A DNA stretch of 64,000 nt from an uncultured Celeribacter sp. (GTDB lineage: Bacteria > Pseudomonadota > Alphaproteobacteria > Rhodobacterales > Rhodobacteraceae), in assembly GCF_963676475.1 (NCBI RefSeq), contig NZ_OY781106.1, forward strand, positions 1,798,001-1,862,000, given 5' to 3'. The notes under the pieces were generated by a model that saw only the letters and a list, made by a program, of their open reading frames with translations, had not been told where the DNA came from and made no database searches. This document shows positions 1-9,137 of the stretch, piece after piece. Position 1 is the stretch's first letter. Each line of letters opens with the position of its first letter. A program made the position numbers and the translations under genes.

Positions 1-28
1 TTTTGTGAATGTCGAGGAAGTGGTTCAT
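1..28 (-). CDS. argF: Ornithine carbamoyltransferase, N-terminal fragment
   Basis: Only the first nine codons lie in the window; they read MNHFLDIHK on the minus strand, which matches the usual start of ArgF in Rhodobacterales. The enzyme makes citrulline from ornithine and carbamoyl phosphate in arginine synthesis. It starts 20 bp after the argD stop codon on the same strand, as in the common argD-argF operon. The call rests on a short peptide plus context, so it is probable rather than certain. Confidence 0.7.
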
Positions 29-48
29 AGGTCTGGTCTCTTCGTCTG

Positions 49-1215
49 TCAGAGCGCGCTGGCGGCGGCATCAATCCGCGACACGGCCTCGGCAATCTCT
101 TCGTCACTGATATTCAGCGCGGGCAAGAGCCGCACCACGTTGTCGGCGGCGGGCACGGTGAGGACACCATGCTCATAGCCTTTGCCCACCAGATCGGCGG
201 GCGCGATTTTGCATTTGAGGCCCAGCATGAGGCCTTCGCCACGGACGGCCTCAAAGACATCCGGGTGATCGGCCACGAGGCCTTCGAGTTTCTGGCGCAT
301 CAGCCCCGCCTTGCGGTTCACCTCGGCGAGGAAGTCGGGATTGGACACGATCTCCATCACCTTCAGCCCGATGGCACAGCCCAGAGGATTGCCACCATAG
401 GTGGACCCGTGCGTGCCTGCGGTCATGCCGGATGCCGCGTCTTCGGTCGCCAGAGCGGCCCCCAGAGGAAAGCCCCCGCCGATGCCTTTGGCAACCATCA
501 TGATGTCGGGCGTCACGCCAGCGTATTCATGAGCGAAAAGTTTGCCGGTCCGCGCGACGCCGCATTGCACCTCGTCGAACATCAACAGGCAGCCTTTGGC
601 CTCCGCAATCGCGCGCAACAGTTTCAGTGCCTCGTCGGGGACGACACGAATGCCGCCCTCGCCCTGCACCGGCTCGATCAGGATCGCCGCGGTTTTGTCG
701 GTGACGTGATCGGCCACGCTGTCCCACTCACCAAACGGCAGATGCACAAACCCGGGCATCAGGGGGCCAAAGCCCTTGACCATCTTGTCCGTACCGGAGG
801 CGGCAATCGCGCCGGTGGAGCGACCATGGAAACAGCCCTCAAAGGTGATGATCTCGGTCTTTTCCGGCTGGCCTTTTTCATACCAATATTTGCGCGCCAT
901 CTTGATCGCCAGCTCGGCCGCTTCTGTGCCGGAGTTGGTGAAGAAACAAGTGTCGGCAAAGGTCAGCTCGACCAGCTTGTCGGCCAGAGCTTCCTGCGCC
1001 GGGATCTTGTAAAGGTTCGAGACGTGCCAGAGCGTATCCGCCTGAGATTTCAACGTCTCGGCCAGTTCCGGGTTGGCGTGGCCCAGCGTGTTCACCGCGA
1101 TGCCCGCGCCCAGATCGAGGAAACGTCGCCCGTCCGCCTCGAAAAGCCAGGAGCCTTCGCCTTTGACGAAGGACAGCGGAGCCCGGTTGTAGGTCGGCAG
1201 AACGGGTGTGATCAT
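49..1215 (-). CDS. argD: Acetylornithine/succinyldiaminopimelate aminotransferase
   Basis: This is a 388-residue class III PLP aminotransferase that converts N-acetylglutamate semialdehyde to acetylornithine in arginine synthesis; ArgD enzymes often also serve lysine synthesis. Visible motifs are SGTEA (about 95-99), the FDEVQ stretch with the PLP-binding Asp (about 214) and the Schiff-base lysine in VAKGIGGG (K243). An upstream in-frame ATG at 1248 exists, but the ATG at 1215 has an AGAGGA ribosome site at good spacing and matches the family N-terminus. It precedes argF by 20 bp and is probably cotranscribed with it. Confidence 0.95.
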   Translation of the reverse strand: MITPVLPTYNRAPLSFVKGEGSWLFEADGRRFLDLGAGIAVNTLGHANPELAETLKSQADTLWHVSNLYKIPAQEALADKLVELTFADTCFFTNSGTEAAELAIKMARKYWYEKGQPEKTEIITFEGCFHGRSTGAIAASGTDKMVKGFGPLMPGFVHLPFGEWDSVADHVTDKTAAILIEPVQGEGGIRVVPDEALKLLRAIAEAKGCLLMFDEVQCGVARTGKLFAHEYAGVTPDIMMVAKGIGGGFPLGAALATEDAASGMTAGTHGSTYGGNPLGCAIGLKVMEIVSNPDFLAEVNRKAGLMRQKLEGLVADHPDVFEAVRGEGLMLGLKCKIAPADLVGKGYEHGVLTVPAADNVVRLLPALNISDEEIAEAVSRIDAAASAL

Positions 1216-1488
1216 CGGTCTTATTCCTCTGAAAATGAGAGGCCTCATGGGTGGCGAAAGCCAGCGGGCCTGTCAACGGTTGGGACGGGGATTTTGCGGT
1301 ATTTTGTAAGGTTTGCGCCAGTTTGGCGCGTTTTGTGCCGTGGACATCACGTCTTGGCACAGTTGAACGGACGTCTTACGCGTTACGGCGTCGACGTCGG
1401 ATGATACGGGCATATGTGCGGATCATGTTCATAAGATGCGCTTTACGGGCAAAGCGCGGGCGCTGTCAAAGACTATTTCGAGAACCGC

Positions 1489-2328
1489 TCAATTTGCCGA
1501 CAGGAATTTGGAATTGCCGACCGAGCGCGATGTTGAAGCCCCCCCAACGGTGATGCGCTTGGCCACCGCCGGTTTCGCCGCAACTTGCGGGGCGCCCAGG
1601 GCGATCTGACGTTTCAGCGCCGACACCCGGTCGATCAGCGACATGCCAAAACCCACCTTGCGCCCGTCCCGTGTGCCCAATGCAGAGACAACCGACACAA
1701 TCGCGGGCCGCACCCCGTCATAGGCAAAGACCGGTGCCCCCGAAGAGCCAAAGGTGATGTCGCAATCGAAGCTGTAGATGTCGTCGAAATAATCCAGCAC
1801 ATGGCATTCGCGCTGGATCGACAAAACGGCATTCCGCCCCCGCCCATAGGAAGCGACCATCAGTTCGCCACGGGGTTTCGAACCGCGATGCACCGGGAAA
1901 GGCCGCGCCAAAGCTGAGGGAATCGGAGACGCCAGTTTGATCAACGCCACATCGGTGCGGATGGTCGCTGGGCTGACATCGCGGCGGGTATCGTAACCGG
2001 GTGTGACCGCCACAGCGAGACCTTTCGAGGCGGCGATATAGTCGCCATTCCTGAGCCCTGCGCGAAACAAAATGCGCGCGGGCGGCACAGGCGTGTTGTC
2101 CTCGTCAACCACACAATGTGCCGCCGTCAACACGAGATCGGCGGCGATCAAAGCCCCGGAACAGGTGCTCTGCCCGGCAATGTCCAACCGCCCGACGCCC
2201 TCCCAGCCGATCAACTCGGTCCGACGATCCGCACTGTCCAATTCGGACGGCAGGCTGTCGGCGGCCATTGCGGCCCCCGCCAGACACAGACAGGTAAAAA
2301 CTGCTGTTACGCATTTTCTTAAAATCAT
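1489..2328 (-). CDS. Secreted trypsin-like serine protease (S1 family)
   Basis: This is a 279-residue exported protease. It has a signal peptide with cleavage expected after AMA (about residue 22). The S1 triad is visible: His71 in TAAHC, Asp126 in TDVALI and Ser196 in GSSGAP, a variant of GDSGGP. Cysteine pairs (around 56/72 and 175/189) fit the chymotrypsin fold. The substrate is unknown. It is a single gene with no obvious partner; the 240 bp separating it from argD hold the argD promoter region. Bacterial S1 proteases of this size usually act in the periplasm or outside the cell. Confidence 0.88.
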   Translation of the reverse strand: MILRKCVTAVFTCLCLAGAAMAADSLPSELDSADRRTELIGWEGVGRLDIAGQSTCSGALIAADLVLTAAHCVVDEDNTPVPPARILFRAGLRNGDYIAASKGLAVAVTPGYDTRRDVSPATIRTDVALIKLASPIPSALARPFPVHRGSKPRGELMVASYGRGRNAVLSIQRECHVLDYFDDIYSFDCDITFGSSGAPVFAYDGVRPAIVSVVSALGTRDGRKVGFGMSLIDRVSALKRQIALGAPQVAAKPAVAKRITVGGASTSRSVGNSKFLSAN

Positions 2329-2418
2329 TGCGAGCCCATTTGATCGAAACTCTCAATGGATTAACGCTCAAATCGGGCAAAAGTTTGATGGTAATCAGAG
2401 CCTTCCTGCGCGACGCCG

Positions 2419-3453
2419 TCAGACAGCATCAACTACCAGCAAATTGGCCTCATAGCTTTTCACCACCTGGCGCGCGGCACGTCCGTAATTGTTGAAATCT
2501 GATTGCAGCTCAGGGAAAAGGCCGAACAACTCCTCACACTCCGCGCTCCGCAAGGCATTGTGCGCCATGGCGCCCGGATGAAAGCTCTCCGTTGCAATGC
2601 CTTCCGAGAACACCAATTCGTGCTGGTCGAATAGCATGTGGTAGTAGGTGACATACCCAGTTTCGCGCAGACGAATTGTGGTGCCATTCACCAGATGCTT
2701 GGCGGCCAAAAGCACCTCATTTACACCCAAAAGAAGTTCCGCCGCGACGCTGCCATGAAGCACCCGATGCTGTTGCGACACGGTGAGCGGGCGATCATTG
2801 CCCAAGACGCCTTGGTCGATTTCAACAGGTGCAAAGGCCCCATGTGCCCTGGCTGTCGCATGTCCGATCCAGCGCACGGGCTGCGCACCATGATCCTGTG
2901 TCATCACCAGATCACCCGCCTTGATATTTTCGATCATCTCCCAGCCACCCAGGGTCTTGATCCGCGTGCCTTTGGCGAAACAGACCGGCAAGTCGATTTC
3001 ATTCTGATTGGTGAGGTCGAAATCCAAAATCGCGTTCTGTTCGATCAGGCTGACCAGTTGCGGTACCCCGAGGAGGCTCAACAAGGGAAAGTCGAGCGCC
3101 TGAGACAAAAGCCCGTCCAAAAGCCCAGCGGGATCCCCCTCCGGATACTCCACATAGGTCTGACCATCGACCTCCCAGGCGTTGAAGGGCACAGACGACG
3201 ACAGCGACAGTTCTATGCCCAGAAGCGTGACGCTGACACTCGCCTCACCGCTGCCGATGAATGTCGCATTGGCGTCATTCCACGTCGCATTTTCCGTGCT
3301 GTCCCAGTTGATGTCACCATCCGTATCGCTCACATCCAGCGTACCGGTCTGCGGCCCCGAAAAGGAACTGACAAGCATCGTGTCCAACAGCCCTTCGGCA
3401 TTCAGAAGCGTCCCGTCGTACATGTAAACATTGTCGAGTGTGCGCTGTACCAT
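2419..3453 (-). CDS. Hint-domain (hedgehog/intein-like) protein, copy 1
   Basis: The protein is about 344 residues. The N-terminal half is an uncharacterised acidic, Ser/Thr-rich region. The second half is a Hint_2 domain that begins at the autoprocessing-type cysteine in CFAKGTRIKT and carries the DLVMTQDHG and VSQQHRVL signatures. Such proteins are numerous in Rhodobacterales and are thought to self-cleave; the physiological role is not known. A TTG start at 3489 is open, but the ATG at 3453 follows GGAGC at close spacing and is preferred. A second protein of the same architecture lies at 35671-36669. Confidence 0.85.
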   Translation of the reverse strand: MVQRTLDNVYMYDGTLLNAEGLLDTMLVSSFSGPQTGTLDVSDTDGDINWDSTENATWNDANATFIGSGEASVSVTLLGIELSLSSSVPFNAWEVDGQTYVEYPEGDPAGLLDGLLSQALDFPLLSLLGVPQLVSLIEQNAILDFDLTNQNEIDLPVCFAKGTRIKTLGGWEMIENIKAGDLVMTQDHGAQPVRWIGHATARAHGAFAPVEIDQGVLGNDRPLTVSQQHRVLHGSVAAELLLGVNEVLLAAKHLVNGTTIRLRETGYVTYYHMLFDQHELVFSEGIATESFHPGAMAHNALRSAECEELFGLFPELQSDFNNYGRAARQVVKSYEANLLVVDAV

Positions 3454-3600
3454 GCTCCATCCTAACGTATTGAGAGTTTCCGATTTCAATCTTGGCGTGC
3501 ATTAAGAGCATGCTAACACCAATAGCGCGTAATTCAAGCTTGCGAGTATGCGCACCGCGGAATCGGTAAAAAAATCCGTAGTAGCTGATAAAAAATGCAC

Positions 3601-3632
3601 AAAAAAACCTCCGCAGAGAAAGCTGCGGAGGG
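3601..3632 (-). terminator. Intrinsic terminator after the ABC permease
   Basis: Read on the minus strand, the arms CCTCCGCAG and CTGCGGAGG enclose a 6-nt loop and are followed by seven T residues. It lies downstream of the permease gene that ends at 3722. Confidence 0.85.
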
Positions 3633-3721
3633 CGCTGTCCTCACATCGAAAACAATAAAATCTGAGGCCTGATATTGTTGACAGATGCCTCTGACGAATC
3701 GGTCGCCCCGAGGCGCCCGCG

Positions 3722-4528
3722 TCAGGATTTCAGTTTTGTGCCGCGCTTGAAGAAGGTCCAATCGACGAAAACCACCACAGCCGTCACCGCAGACATCACC
3801 GCAAGGCCCAGCCAGGGCGAGCTGTCCGAGGTGCCGATGATGCCATAGCGCACGCCGTCGATCAGGTAGAACACCGGATTCAGATGGGTCAGCGCTTTGA
3901 ACCACTGCGGCAGGGTTTCGACGGAGTAGAAGGTGCCCGACAGAAACGACAGCGGCGTGATGATGAAATTGGTGATCGCGGCCATATGGTCGAATTTCTG
4001 GCTTACAATGCCCGCCAGAACGCCCAAGCCCCCGATGAACAGCGCGCCCAGAAGGATAAAGGCAATCGCAAACAGCGGGTGATGCAGAGGCAGACCGACA
4101 AAGATCGCCATCACGATCCAGATCGCGAAGGCCACAACCATCCCGCGCGCAACGCCACCCGACAGGTAGCCGATCACCAGCTCAGAAGGCGACAGCGGCG
4201 GCATCAGCGTGTCGACGATATTGCCCTGTACCTTCGAGATCATGATCGACGACGAGGTGTTGGCAAAGGCATTCTGAATCACCGTCATGGTCAGGATGCC
4301 GGGGGCGAGGAAATGCACGAAGGGCACGCCCATGACATCACCGCGCGAGGGGCCGATGGCGAGCGTGAAAATCGTCAGGAACAACCCCGCCGTGACCAGA
4401 GGCGCCAGAAGCGTTTGCGTCCAGACCGCCAGAAACCGGCGGATCTCGCGCAGCATCAATGTGTACAGTCCAAGCCAATTGACGCGACCAAAGCGCCGAA
4501 CGCCCATCTGGATTTCATATTGAGCCAT
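3722..4528 (-). CDS. ABC-2 type transporter permease
   Basis: This is a 268-residue integral membrane protein with about six hydrophobic segments in the ABC-2 permease pattern (NodJ/YadH-like). The conserved family block FLAPGILTMTVI and a following region that includes SSSIMISKVQGN are present. It would form the membrane part of an exporter for lipids, polysaccharide or drugs. The partner ATPase is not adjacent in the window, which is unusual, since these genes are often paired. The ATG at 4528 is chosen over the in-frame ATG at 4534 because AAGGGG sits 8 nt upstream. A strong terminator follows. Confidence 0.88.
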   Translation of the reverse strand: MAQYEIQMGVRRFGRVNWLGLYTLMLREIRRFLAVWTQTLLAPLVTAGLFLTIFTLAIGPSRGDVMGVPFVHFLAPGILTMTVIQNAFANTSSSIMISKVQGNIVDTLMPPLSPSELVIGYLSGGVARGMVVAFAIWIVMAIFVGLPLHHPLFAIAFILLGALFIGGLGVLAGIVSQKFDHMAAITNFIITPLSFLSGTFYSVETLPQWFKALTHLNPVFYLIDGVRYGIIGTSDSSPWLGLAVMSAVTAVVVFVDWTFFKRGTKLKS

Positions 4529-4772
4529 TTTCATCCCCTTTATGCCTTGCTATAACGGCTCTCGCCCCTCGCGGAAGAACATCGCGTTTTCCCGCAGGCC
4601 CGTTTGTAACCGCAAGCCTTGTAACCGCAAGCGTGGTGCTTAAAATAGGGGTTAGAGGAAATTCTCAAGCACGCCTTGCCGGACTTAGGCCAATTTGGAC
4701 CGCAAATGTCTTGTGCAAGGGTGATCATGGTGCGGGCGCAGCCCGGATCAGCAGACAACCGAAGGAAACACG

Positions 4773-5354
4773 ATGTCCTGGACCGATGAGCGCGTCGAAC
4801 TGTTGAAGAAAATGTGGGGCGAGGGTCAATCCGCCTCCCAGATCGCCAAGGAGCTTGGCGGTGTGACGCGCAATGCGGTGATCGGCAAGGTGCACCGTCT
4901 GGGACTGTCGAACCGCGCGGGATCGGGAGCCGCCGCGAAACCCGCCGCCGCGCCCAAGGCCAAACCTGCCGCCGCGCCGAAACCCAAAGCGGAAGCCAAA
5001 CCGAAACCCGCCGCGAAACCGACGGAGGCCCCTGCCGCCTCCGAGGCCGCCCCGAAACCCGCAACGCCTGCCCGTCGCGCGATCATTCCGGCGGGTCAGC
5101 CTTTGCCGCCGCAGCCCTCGACCAATGAGATCCCCGCCGAAGCTCTGGCCAAAGTCAGCGAAGTTGAGAAAAAGGCCAAGCGGCTGTCGGTGATGGAACT
5201 GACTGAGAAGACCTGCAAATGGCCGGTGGGTGACCCGGCGACCGAAGATTTCTGGTTCTGCGGTCTGCCGTCGCAGCCGGGCAAACCCTATTGCGAGGCC
5301 CATGTGGGCGTGGCCTTCCAGCCGATGTCCTCGCGCCGGGATCGCCGCCGCTGA
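4773..5354 (+). CDS. gcrA: GcrA cell-cycle regulator
   Basis: This 193-residue protein is an alphaproteobacterial transcription factor that binds sigma70-RNA polymerase and methylated promoters to time cell-cycle genes. The N-terminal 45 residues carry the GcrA DNA-binding signature (MSWTDERVELLKKMW, then AKELGGVTRNAVIGKVHRLG). A long low-complexity Ala/Pro/Lys linker occupies about residues 50-105. The C-terminal region has the cysteine pattern CKWP, FCGL, YCEAH that is typical of the family. It is monocistronic and followed by a strong intrinsic terminator. Confidence 0.96.
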   Translation: MSWTDERVELLKKMWGEGQSASQIAKELGGVTRNAVIGKVHRLGLSNRAGSGAAAKPAAAPKAKPAAAPKPKAEAKPKPAAKPTEAPAASEAAPKPATPARRAIIPAGQPLPPQPSTNEIPAEALAKVSEVEKKAKRLSVMELTEKTCKWPVGDPATEDFWFCGLPSQPGKPYCEAHVGVAFQPMSSRRDRRR

Positions 5355-5386
5355 CCCTTCTGACCGTCTCGTGACCCCATGTGAAC

Positions 5387-5420
5387 AGGTCGCCCCTCTG
5401 AAGAGAGGAGCGACCTTTTT
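5387..5420 (+). terminator. Intrinsic terminator after gcrA
   Basis: The arms AGGTCGC-CCTCT and AGAGG-GCGACCT enclose a GAAG loop and are followed by a T run. Confidence 0.9.
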
Positions 5421-5592
5421 CGTGCCCATTCTGCGCATTCTTGAACAGAATTCGCACAGGTTTGGCCATTTTCCGCAGAGAAGTGTTTGCCCGCGCACAG
5501 ACTCTGTTTGAGCCTGCGGAATATGAGAGGGGCCGGACAGCCGTTAGCTTTGTCGCATCTTAAACATCCATGCCAAAGAAAGCTTTGACATC

Positions 5593-6165
5593 ATGAAAAA
5601 CCTGCTTCTCTCCTCCGCCCTCGTTCTGGGCGCCACCGCCGCCACTGCCGAGCCGGTGAAATATGTGCTTGATCCGTCGCACAGCCAGATCGTGTTCTCC
5701 TATGAGCACCTCGGCTACTCCACCACCACCGGCATGTTCTCCGGCTTCGACGGTGAGATCATGTTCGACGAGGCCGATCCGGCCGCGTCCTCCGTCTCCG
5801 TGTCCTTCCCGACCGACAGCCTCTACACTGGCTGGGCCGAGCGCACCGCGCACTTCCTGACCGGCGACTTCTTTGGCGCTGAAGAGAACCCGACGATCTC
5901 CTTCGTGTCCACCGGCATCACCGTGACCGATGACGACGAAGCCGACATCACCGGCGATCTGACCATCAACGGCATCACCAAATCCGTCGTGATCGACGCC
6001 GAACTGACCCAAAAAGCCGACCACCCGATGGAGAACAAGCCCTGGGTCGGGTTTGACGGCGAGCTGACCGTGCTGCGCTCCGACTTCGACATGGGCATGT
6101 TCGCGCCCTACGTCTCCGACGAAGTCGAGATCGAGATCTCCATTGAAGCCACCCCGGCTGAGTAA
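5593..6165 (+). CDS. YceI-family periplasmic lipid-binding protein
   Basis: The protein is 190 residues with a signal peptide (cleavage expected after TAEA or ATA, about residue 19). The mature part is a complete YceI domain: DPSHSQIVFSYEHLGYS at the start, then FDGEI, GDLTINGITK and a C-terminal EIEISIEATP strand. YceI proteins form lipocalin-like barrels that bind polyisoprenoids such as quinone chains. It faces, across a shared terminator, a membrane cytochrome b561 gene that carries its own fused YceI domain, which suggests related quinone or isoprenoid electron-transfer roles. Confidence 0.92.
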   Translation: MKNLLLSSALVLGATAATAEPVKYVLDPSHSQIVFSYEHLGYSTTTGMFSGFDGEIMFDEADPAASSVSVSFPTDSLYTGWAERTAHFLTGDFFGAEENPTISFVSTGITVTDDDEADITGDLTINGITKSVVIDAELTQKADHPMENKPWVGFDGELTVLRSDFDMGMFAPYVSDEVEIEISIEATPAE

Positions 6166-6186
6166 CTCTCGCCCTCCCCGAATGAA

Positions 6187-6217
6187 GAAGGCCGCTGGAG
6201 CGATCCGGCGGCCTTTT
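6187..6217 (+). terminator. Intrinsic terminator after yceI
   Basis: GGCCGC and GCGGCC arms separated by about 13 nt, with a T run on the plus strand and an A-rich run before it, so it may serve both converging genes. Confidence 0.85.
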
Positions 6218-6246
6218 TGTTTGCTCGATTGAGGGACGCGGCGGGC

Positions 6247-7440
6247 TTACTGCCGCACCGCCGTCAGTTCGGTCGCAACCGCGACACCAAAGCCCACCGT
6301 GCCCTCGTCTTCATAGCCCGCGCCCATGCCGAAGTCGCGGCGATCCAAGGCGGTGGTGCCGGACATCGTGGCGCGATCGCCGTCGAGTGTGAGATCGAAA
6401 GCCAGCGTCACCGGAACGGTTTGCCCGACCAGCGTGAGCGTGCCCACGGCCTCATGCGCCGTGCCCTCAAGCCGCGTGATCTCGCCCGTGAAAGTCGCGG
6501 TCGCATAGGTTTCGGTGTCAAAGAACTCCGGCCCCTGCGCCTGTTGCGTGACAGAGCCGAGCGACAAAGAGGTGGTGTCGATGGTGACCGTCACCTCGCC
6601 CGTGCCGCTCTCGTCGTTATAGGCGATGGCGGCGGTCCAATTGGCAAAGCTGCCCTCGACCGGTGCGCCCATCTGAGTCACGGTGATCGTCAGACCGCCC
6701 TGCTCCACCTCCCAGACGGGAAGCTCGGAGGTGATCTCCGCCTGTTCCATCGGTGCGGCGCTGGCGACCTCTTCATGCTGTTCCAAGGGCACGACAAAGG
6801 GAAAGGCCACGACAGCAATCCAGAGCATAGCGGCCAGAGCGGGAGGAAGCGCAGAGGCGTGGCTCGCGCCCTCGACACCCGCCTCCGTGCCGCGCAGCAT
6901 GCGCGACAGCACGCCGTCTTTCTCGATCACCGCATGTTTGAGCGCGCCCAAAATGTGCAGCGCCACGGTGACGAAAATCACCCAGGCCGACAGCCCATGC
7001 ACCGCGCCCGCCATGTGGGCGACGTCTTCGGACTTCGGCACGAAGGGCAGGTCCTGACCAAAGGGCCAGAGGATCGGGGCAAAGCCGGCTTCTGCGGAAT
7101 GCATCACCCAGCCCGACAAGGGCATGATCAGGATCGCGCCGTAGAGCATCCAATGGATCACTTCGGCCAGCATGGTCTCCGCCTTGCGCTCCGGGTGCAC
7201 TGGCACGGGTTTCGTCTGGGTGAACGCCCAGAGGATGCGCATCACGGCGAGGCCAAGCACGGTGACGCCGATGGTTTTATGCACGGAATAGAGGGTTTGG
7301 AGCCGGTCAGCGGTCTCCGCCGTGCGGGGCGTGTTCTCGCCAATGAGGCCAAGCGCGAGGTCCGCGAGGATCAAAAGCGCGATGGACCAATGGAAAAAGC
7401 GCGCGGCGGCGCCGTAACGGGTGGCTGTGTTGGTGAGCAT
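6247..7440 (-). CDS. Cytochrome b561 fused to a YceI domain
   Basis: The 397-residue protein has two parts. Residues about 1-200 form a four-helix prokaryotic cytochrome b561 (ATRYGAAARFFHWSIALL, then VHKTIG, IHWMLYG, VHGLSAW) with paired haem-ligand histidines. After one more hydrophobic segment (about 220-240) the C-terminal 150 residues match a YceI lipid-binding domain (GEITRLEGT, TLDGDRATM, RRDFGMGAGY). The fusion places a periplasmic isoprenoid-binding module on a quinol-oxidising membrane cytochrome. The start at 7440 removes an unconserved 23-residue extension and has AGGTCG upstream. Confidence 0.9.
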   Translation of the reverse strand: MLTNTATRYGAAARFFHWSIALLILADLALGLIGENTPRTAETADRLQTLYSVHKTIGVTVLGLAVMRILWAFTQTKPVPVHPERKAETMLAEVIHWMLYGAILIMPLSGWVMHSAEAGFAPILWPFGQDLPFVPKSEDVAHMAGAVHGLSAWVIFVTVALHILGALKHAVIEKDGVLSRMLRGTEAGVEGASHASALPPALAAMLWIAVVAFPFVVPLEQHEEVASAAPMEQAEITSELPVWEVEQGGLTITVTQMGAPVEGSFANWTAAIAYNDESGTGEVTVTIDTTSLSLGSVTQQAQGPEFFDTETYATATFTGEITRLEGTAHEAVGTLTLVGQTVPVTLAFDLTLDGDRATMSGTTALDRRDFGMGAGYEDEGTVGFGVAVATELTAVRQ

Positions 7441-7720
7441 AGGGCGACCTGTGTGCGAGGAGATGTGCGTGTGAGTTTGACGCAAGGTTACCCGAAGGCC
7501 GTGCCCCAAGCATTAGCGCCGCCCGCACATTACCTGTGCACGCGGCGTGCGATTTCGAACAGATTACGTCAGAAGCTGCGCGTCCATCCCACAGAGGCGG
7601 AGATTTGACGCATCTCCGTCTTTGATGAGGCTGCTGGCATGGGGCGCCAACATCGGACGGATTGTCCGAGCGCGCAACAGGGCTTCTCAGGCGGGCCGCT
7701 TTCGGAGTATATCGCGCCAT

Positions 7721-9133
7721 ATGAGCCAGAATCCTCCAGCCATCCGCCCCGATCTTGCCCCGAAGCCACTGTTCGATGGCCCCCGTCGCGATGGCCAGCC
7801 GACCATCGGCATGGTCTCTTTGGGCTGTCCGAAAGCCTTGGTCGACAGCGAGCGCATTCTGACGCGGCTGCGCGCCGAGGGCTATCAGATCAGCGCGGAT
7901 TATTCCGGCGCGGACGCAGTGATCGTCAACACCTGTGGCTTTCTGGATAGTGCCAAGGCCGAAAGCCTTGAGGCCATCGGCGAGGCGTTGCAGGAGAATG
8001 GCAAGGTGTTGGTCACCGGTTGCCTCGGGGCCGACCCGGAGTATATCACCGGTGTGCATCCGAAGGTTCTGGCCGTCACCGGCCCGCATCAATACGAACA
8101 AGTGCTGGACGCGGTCCATGCGGCCGTGCCGCCCGCGCCCGATCCTTTCGTGGACCTTCTGCCCGCCACCGGCGTGAGCCTCACGCCCCGGCATTTCAGC
8201 TATCTGAAAATCTCTGAGGGCTGCAACCACGCCTGCAAATTCTGCATCATCCCGGACATGCGCGGCAAATTGCAATCGCGCCCGGTTCATGCGGTGCTGC
8301 GTGAAGCGGAGAAGCTCGTGGAGGCGGGCGTCAAGGAATTGCTCGTGATCTCGCAGGACACCTCGGCCTATGGGCTGGATCGCCGCTACGAGGCCTTTCC
8401 GTGGAAGGACCGTGAGGTGCGTTCGCATATCACCGATCTGGCGCGCGAATTGGGGCAACTGGGCGCGGCGGATGACCTCTGGGTCCGGCTGCACTACGTC
8501 TACCCCTACCCCCATGTGCGTGAGCTGATCCCGCTGATGGCGGACGCCGGCAATGCGGTGCTGCCCTACCTCGACATCCCGTTCCAACATGCCCACCCGG
8601 ACACGCTCAAACGCATGGCCCGCCCTGCGGCCTCCGCGAAGGTCTTGGACGAGATTGCCGCCTGGCGCGCGATGGCGCCGGACATCACGCTCCGCTCCAC
8701 GTTTATCGTCGGCTATCCGGGCGAGACGGAGGAAGAGTTCCAATACTTGCTCGACTGGATGGACGAAGCCCAGCTCGACCGTGTGGGATGCTTCCAATAC
8801 GAAAACGTCGATGGCGCGCGCTCGAACGCGCTGGCTGACCACGTCGCGCCCGAGCTAAAACAGGAGCGCTGGGAACGGTTCATGGAGAAAGCGCAGGCGA
8901 TTTCCGAGGCCAAACTGGAAGCGAAAGTCGGCACTGTTCAGCAGGTCATCGTGGACGACATTGACGAAGACGGCATCGCCACCTGCCGCACCAAGGCCGA
9001 CGCGCCGGAGATCGACGGGAACCTGTTTATTGATGAGGGGACCGAGGGGCTCAGCGTTGGGGATTTGGTGACTGTGGAGGTCGATGAGGCTGGTGAGTAT
9101 GATCTTTGGGGGTGTTTGAGGAAAAGGCCTTGA
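7721..9133 (+). CDS. rimO: Ribosomal protein S12 methylthiotransferase
   Basis: This 470-residue radical-SAM enzyme adds a methylthio group to Asp of ribosomal protein S12. The N-terminal MTTase domain holds its three cluster cysteines (C36 in SLGCPK, C72 in NTCGF, C101 in TGCLG). The radical-SAM CNHACKFC motif lies at 168-175, and a TRAM domain ends the protein. The open frame extends upstream to 7547, but the ATG at 7721 fits the family start. It converges with the broken DUF4062 gene, whose stop is 4 bp away. Confidence 0.96.
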   Translation: MSQNPPAIRPDLAPKPLFDGPRRDGQPTIGMVSLGCPKALVDSERILTRLRAEGYQISADYSGADAVIVNTCGFLDSAKAESLEAIGEALQENGKVLVTGCLGADPEYITGVHPKVLAVTGPHQYEQVLDAVHAAVPPAPDPFVDLLPATGVSLTPRHFSYLKISEGCNHACKFCIIPDMRGKLQSRPVHAVLREAEKLVEAGVKELLVISQDTSAYGLDRRYEAFPWKDREVRSHITDLARELGQLGAADDLWVRLHYVYPYPHVRELIPLMADAGNAVLPYLDIPFQHAHPDTLKRMARPAASAKVLDEIAAWRAMAPDITLRSTFIVGYPGETEEEFQYLLDWMDEAQLDRVGCFQYENVDGARSNALADHVAPELKQERWERFMEKAQAISEAKLEAKVGTVQQVIVDDIDEDGIATCRTKADAPEIDGNLFIDEGTEGLSVGDLVTVEVDEAGEYDLWGCLRKRP

Positions 9134-9137
9134 AACT

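Noticed and set aside
1310..1340. Terminator-like GCGCCA/TGGCGC pair upstream of argD
   Set aside because: The arms are short, and the only T-rich tail is on the strand opposite to both neighbouring genes.
169..1404. Long open frame of 411 codons on the plus strand
   Set aside because: It is the antisense shadow of argD; the minus-strand frame has all catalytic motifs.
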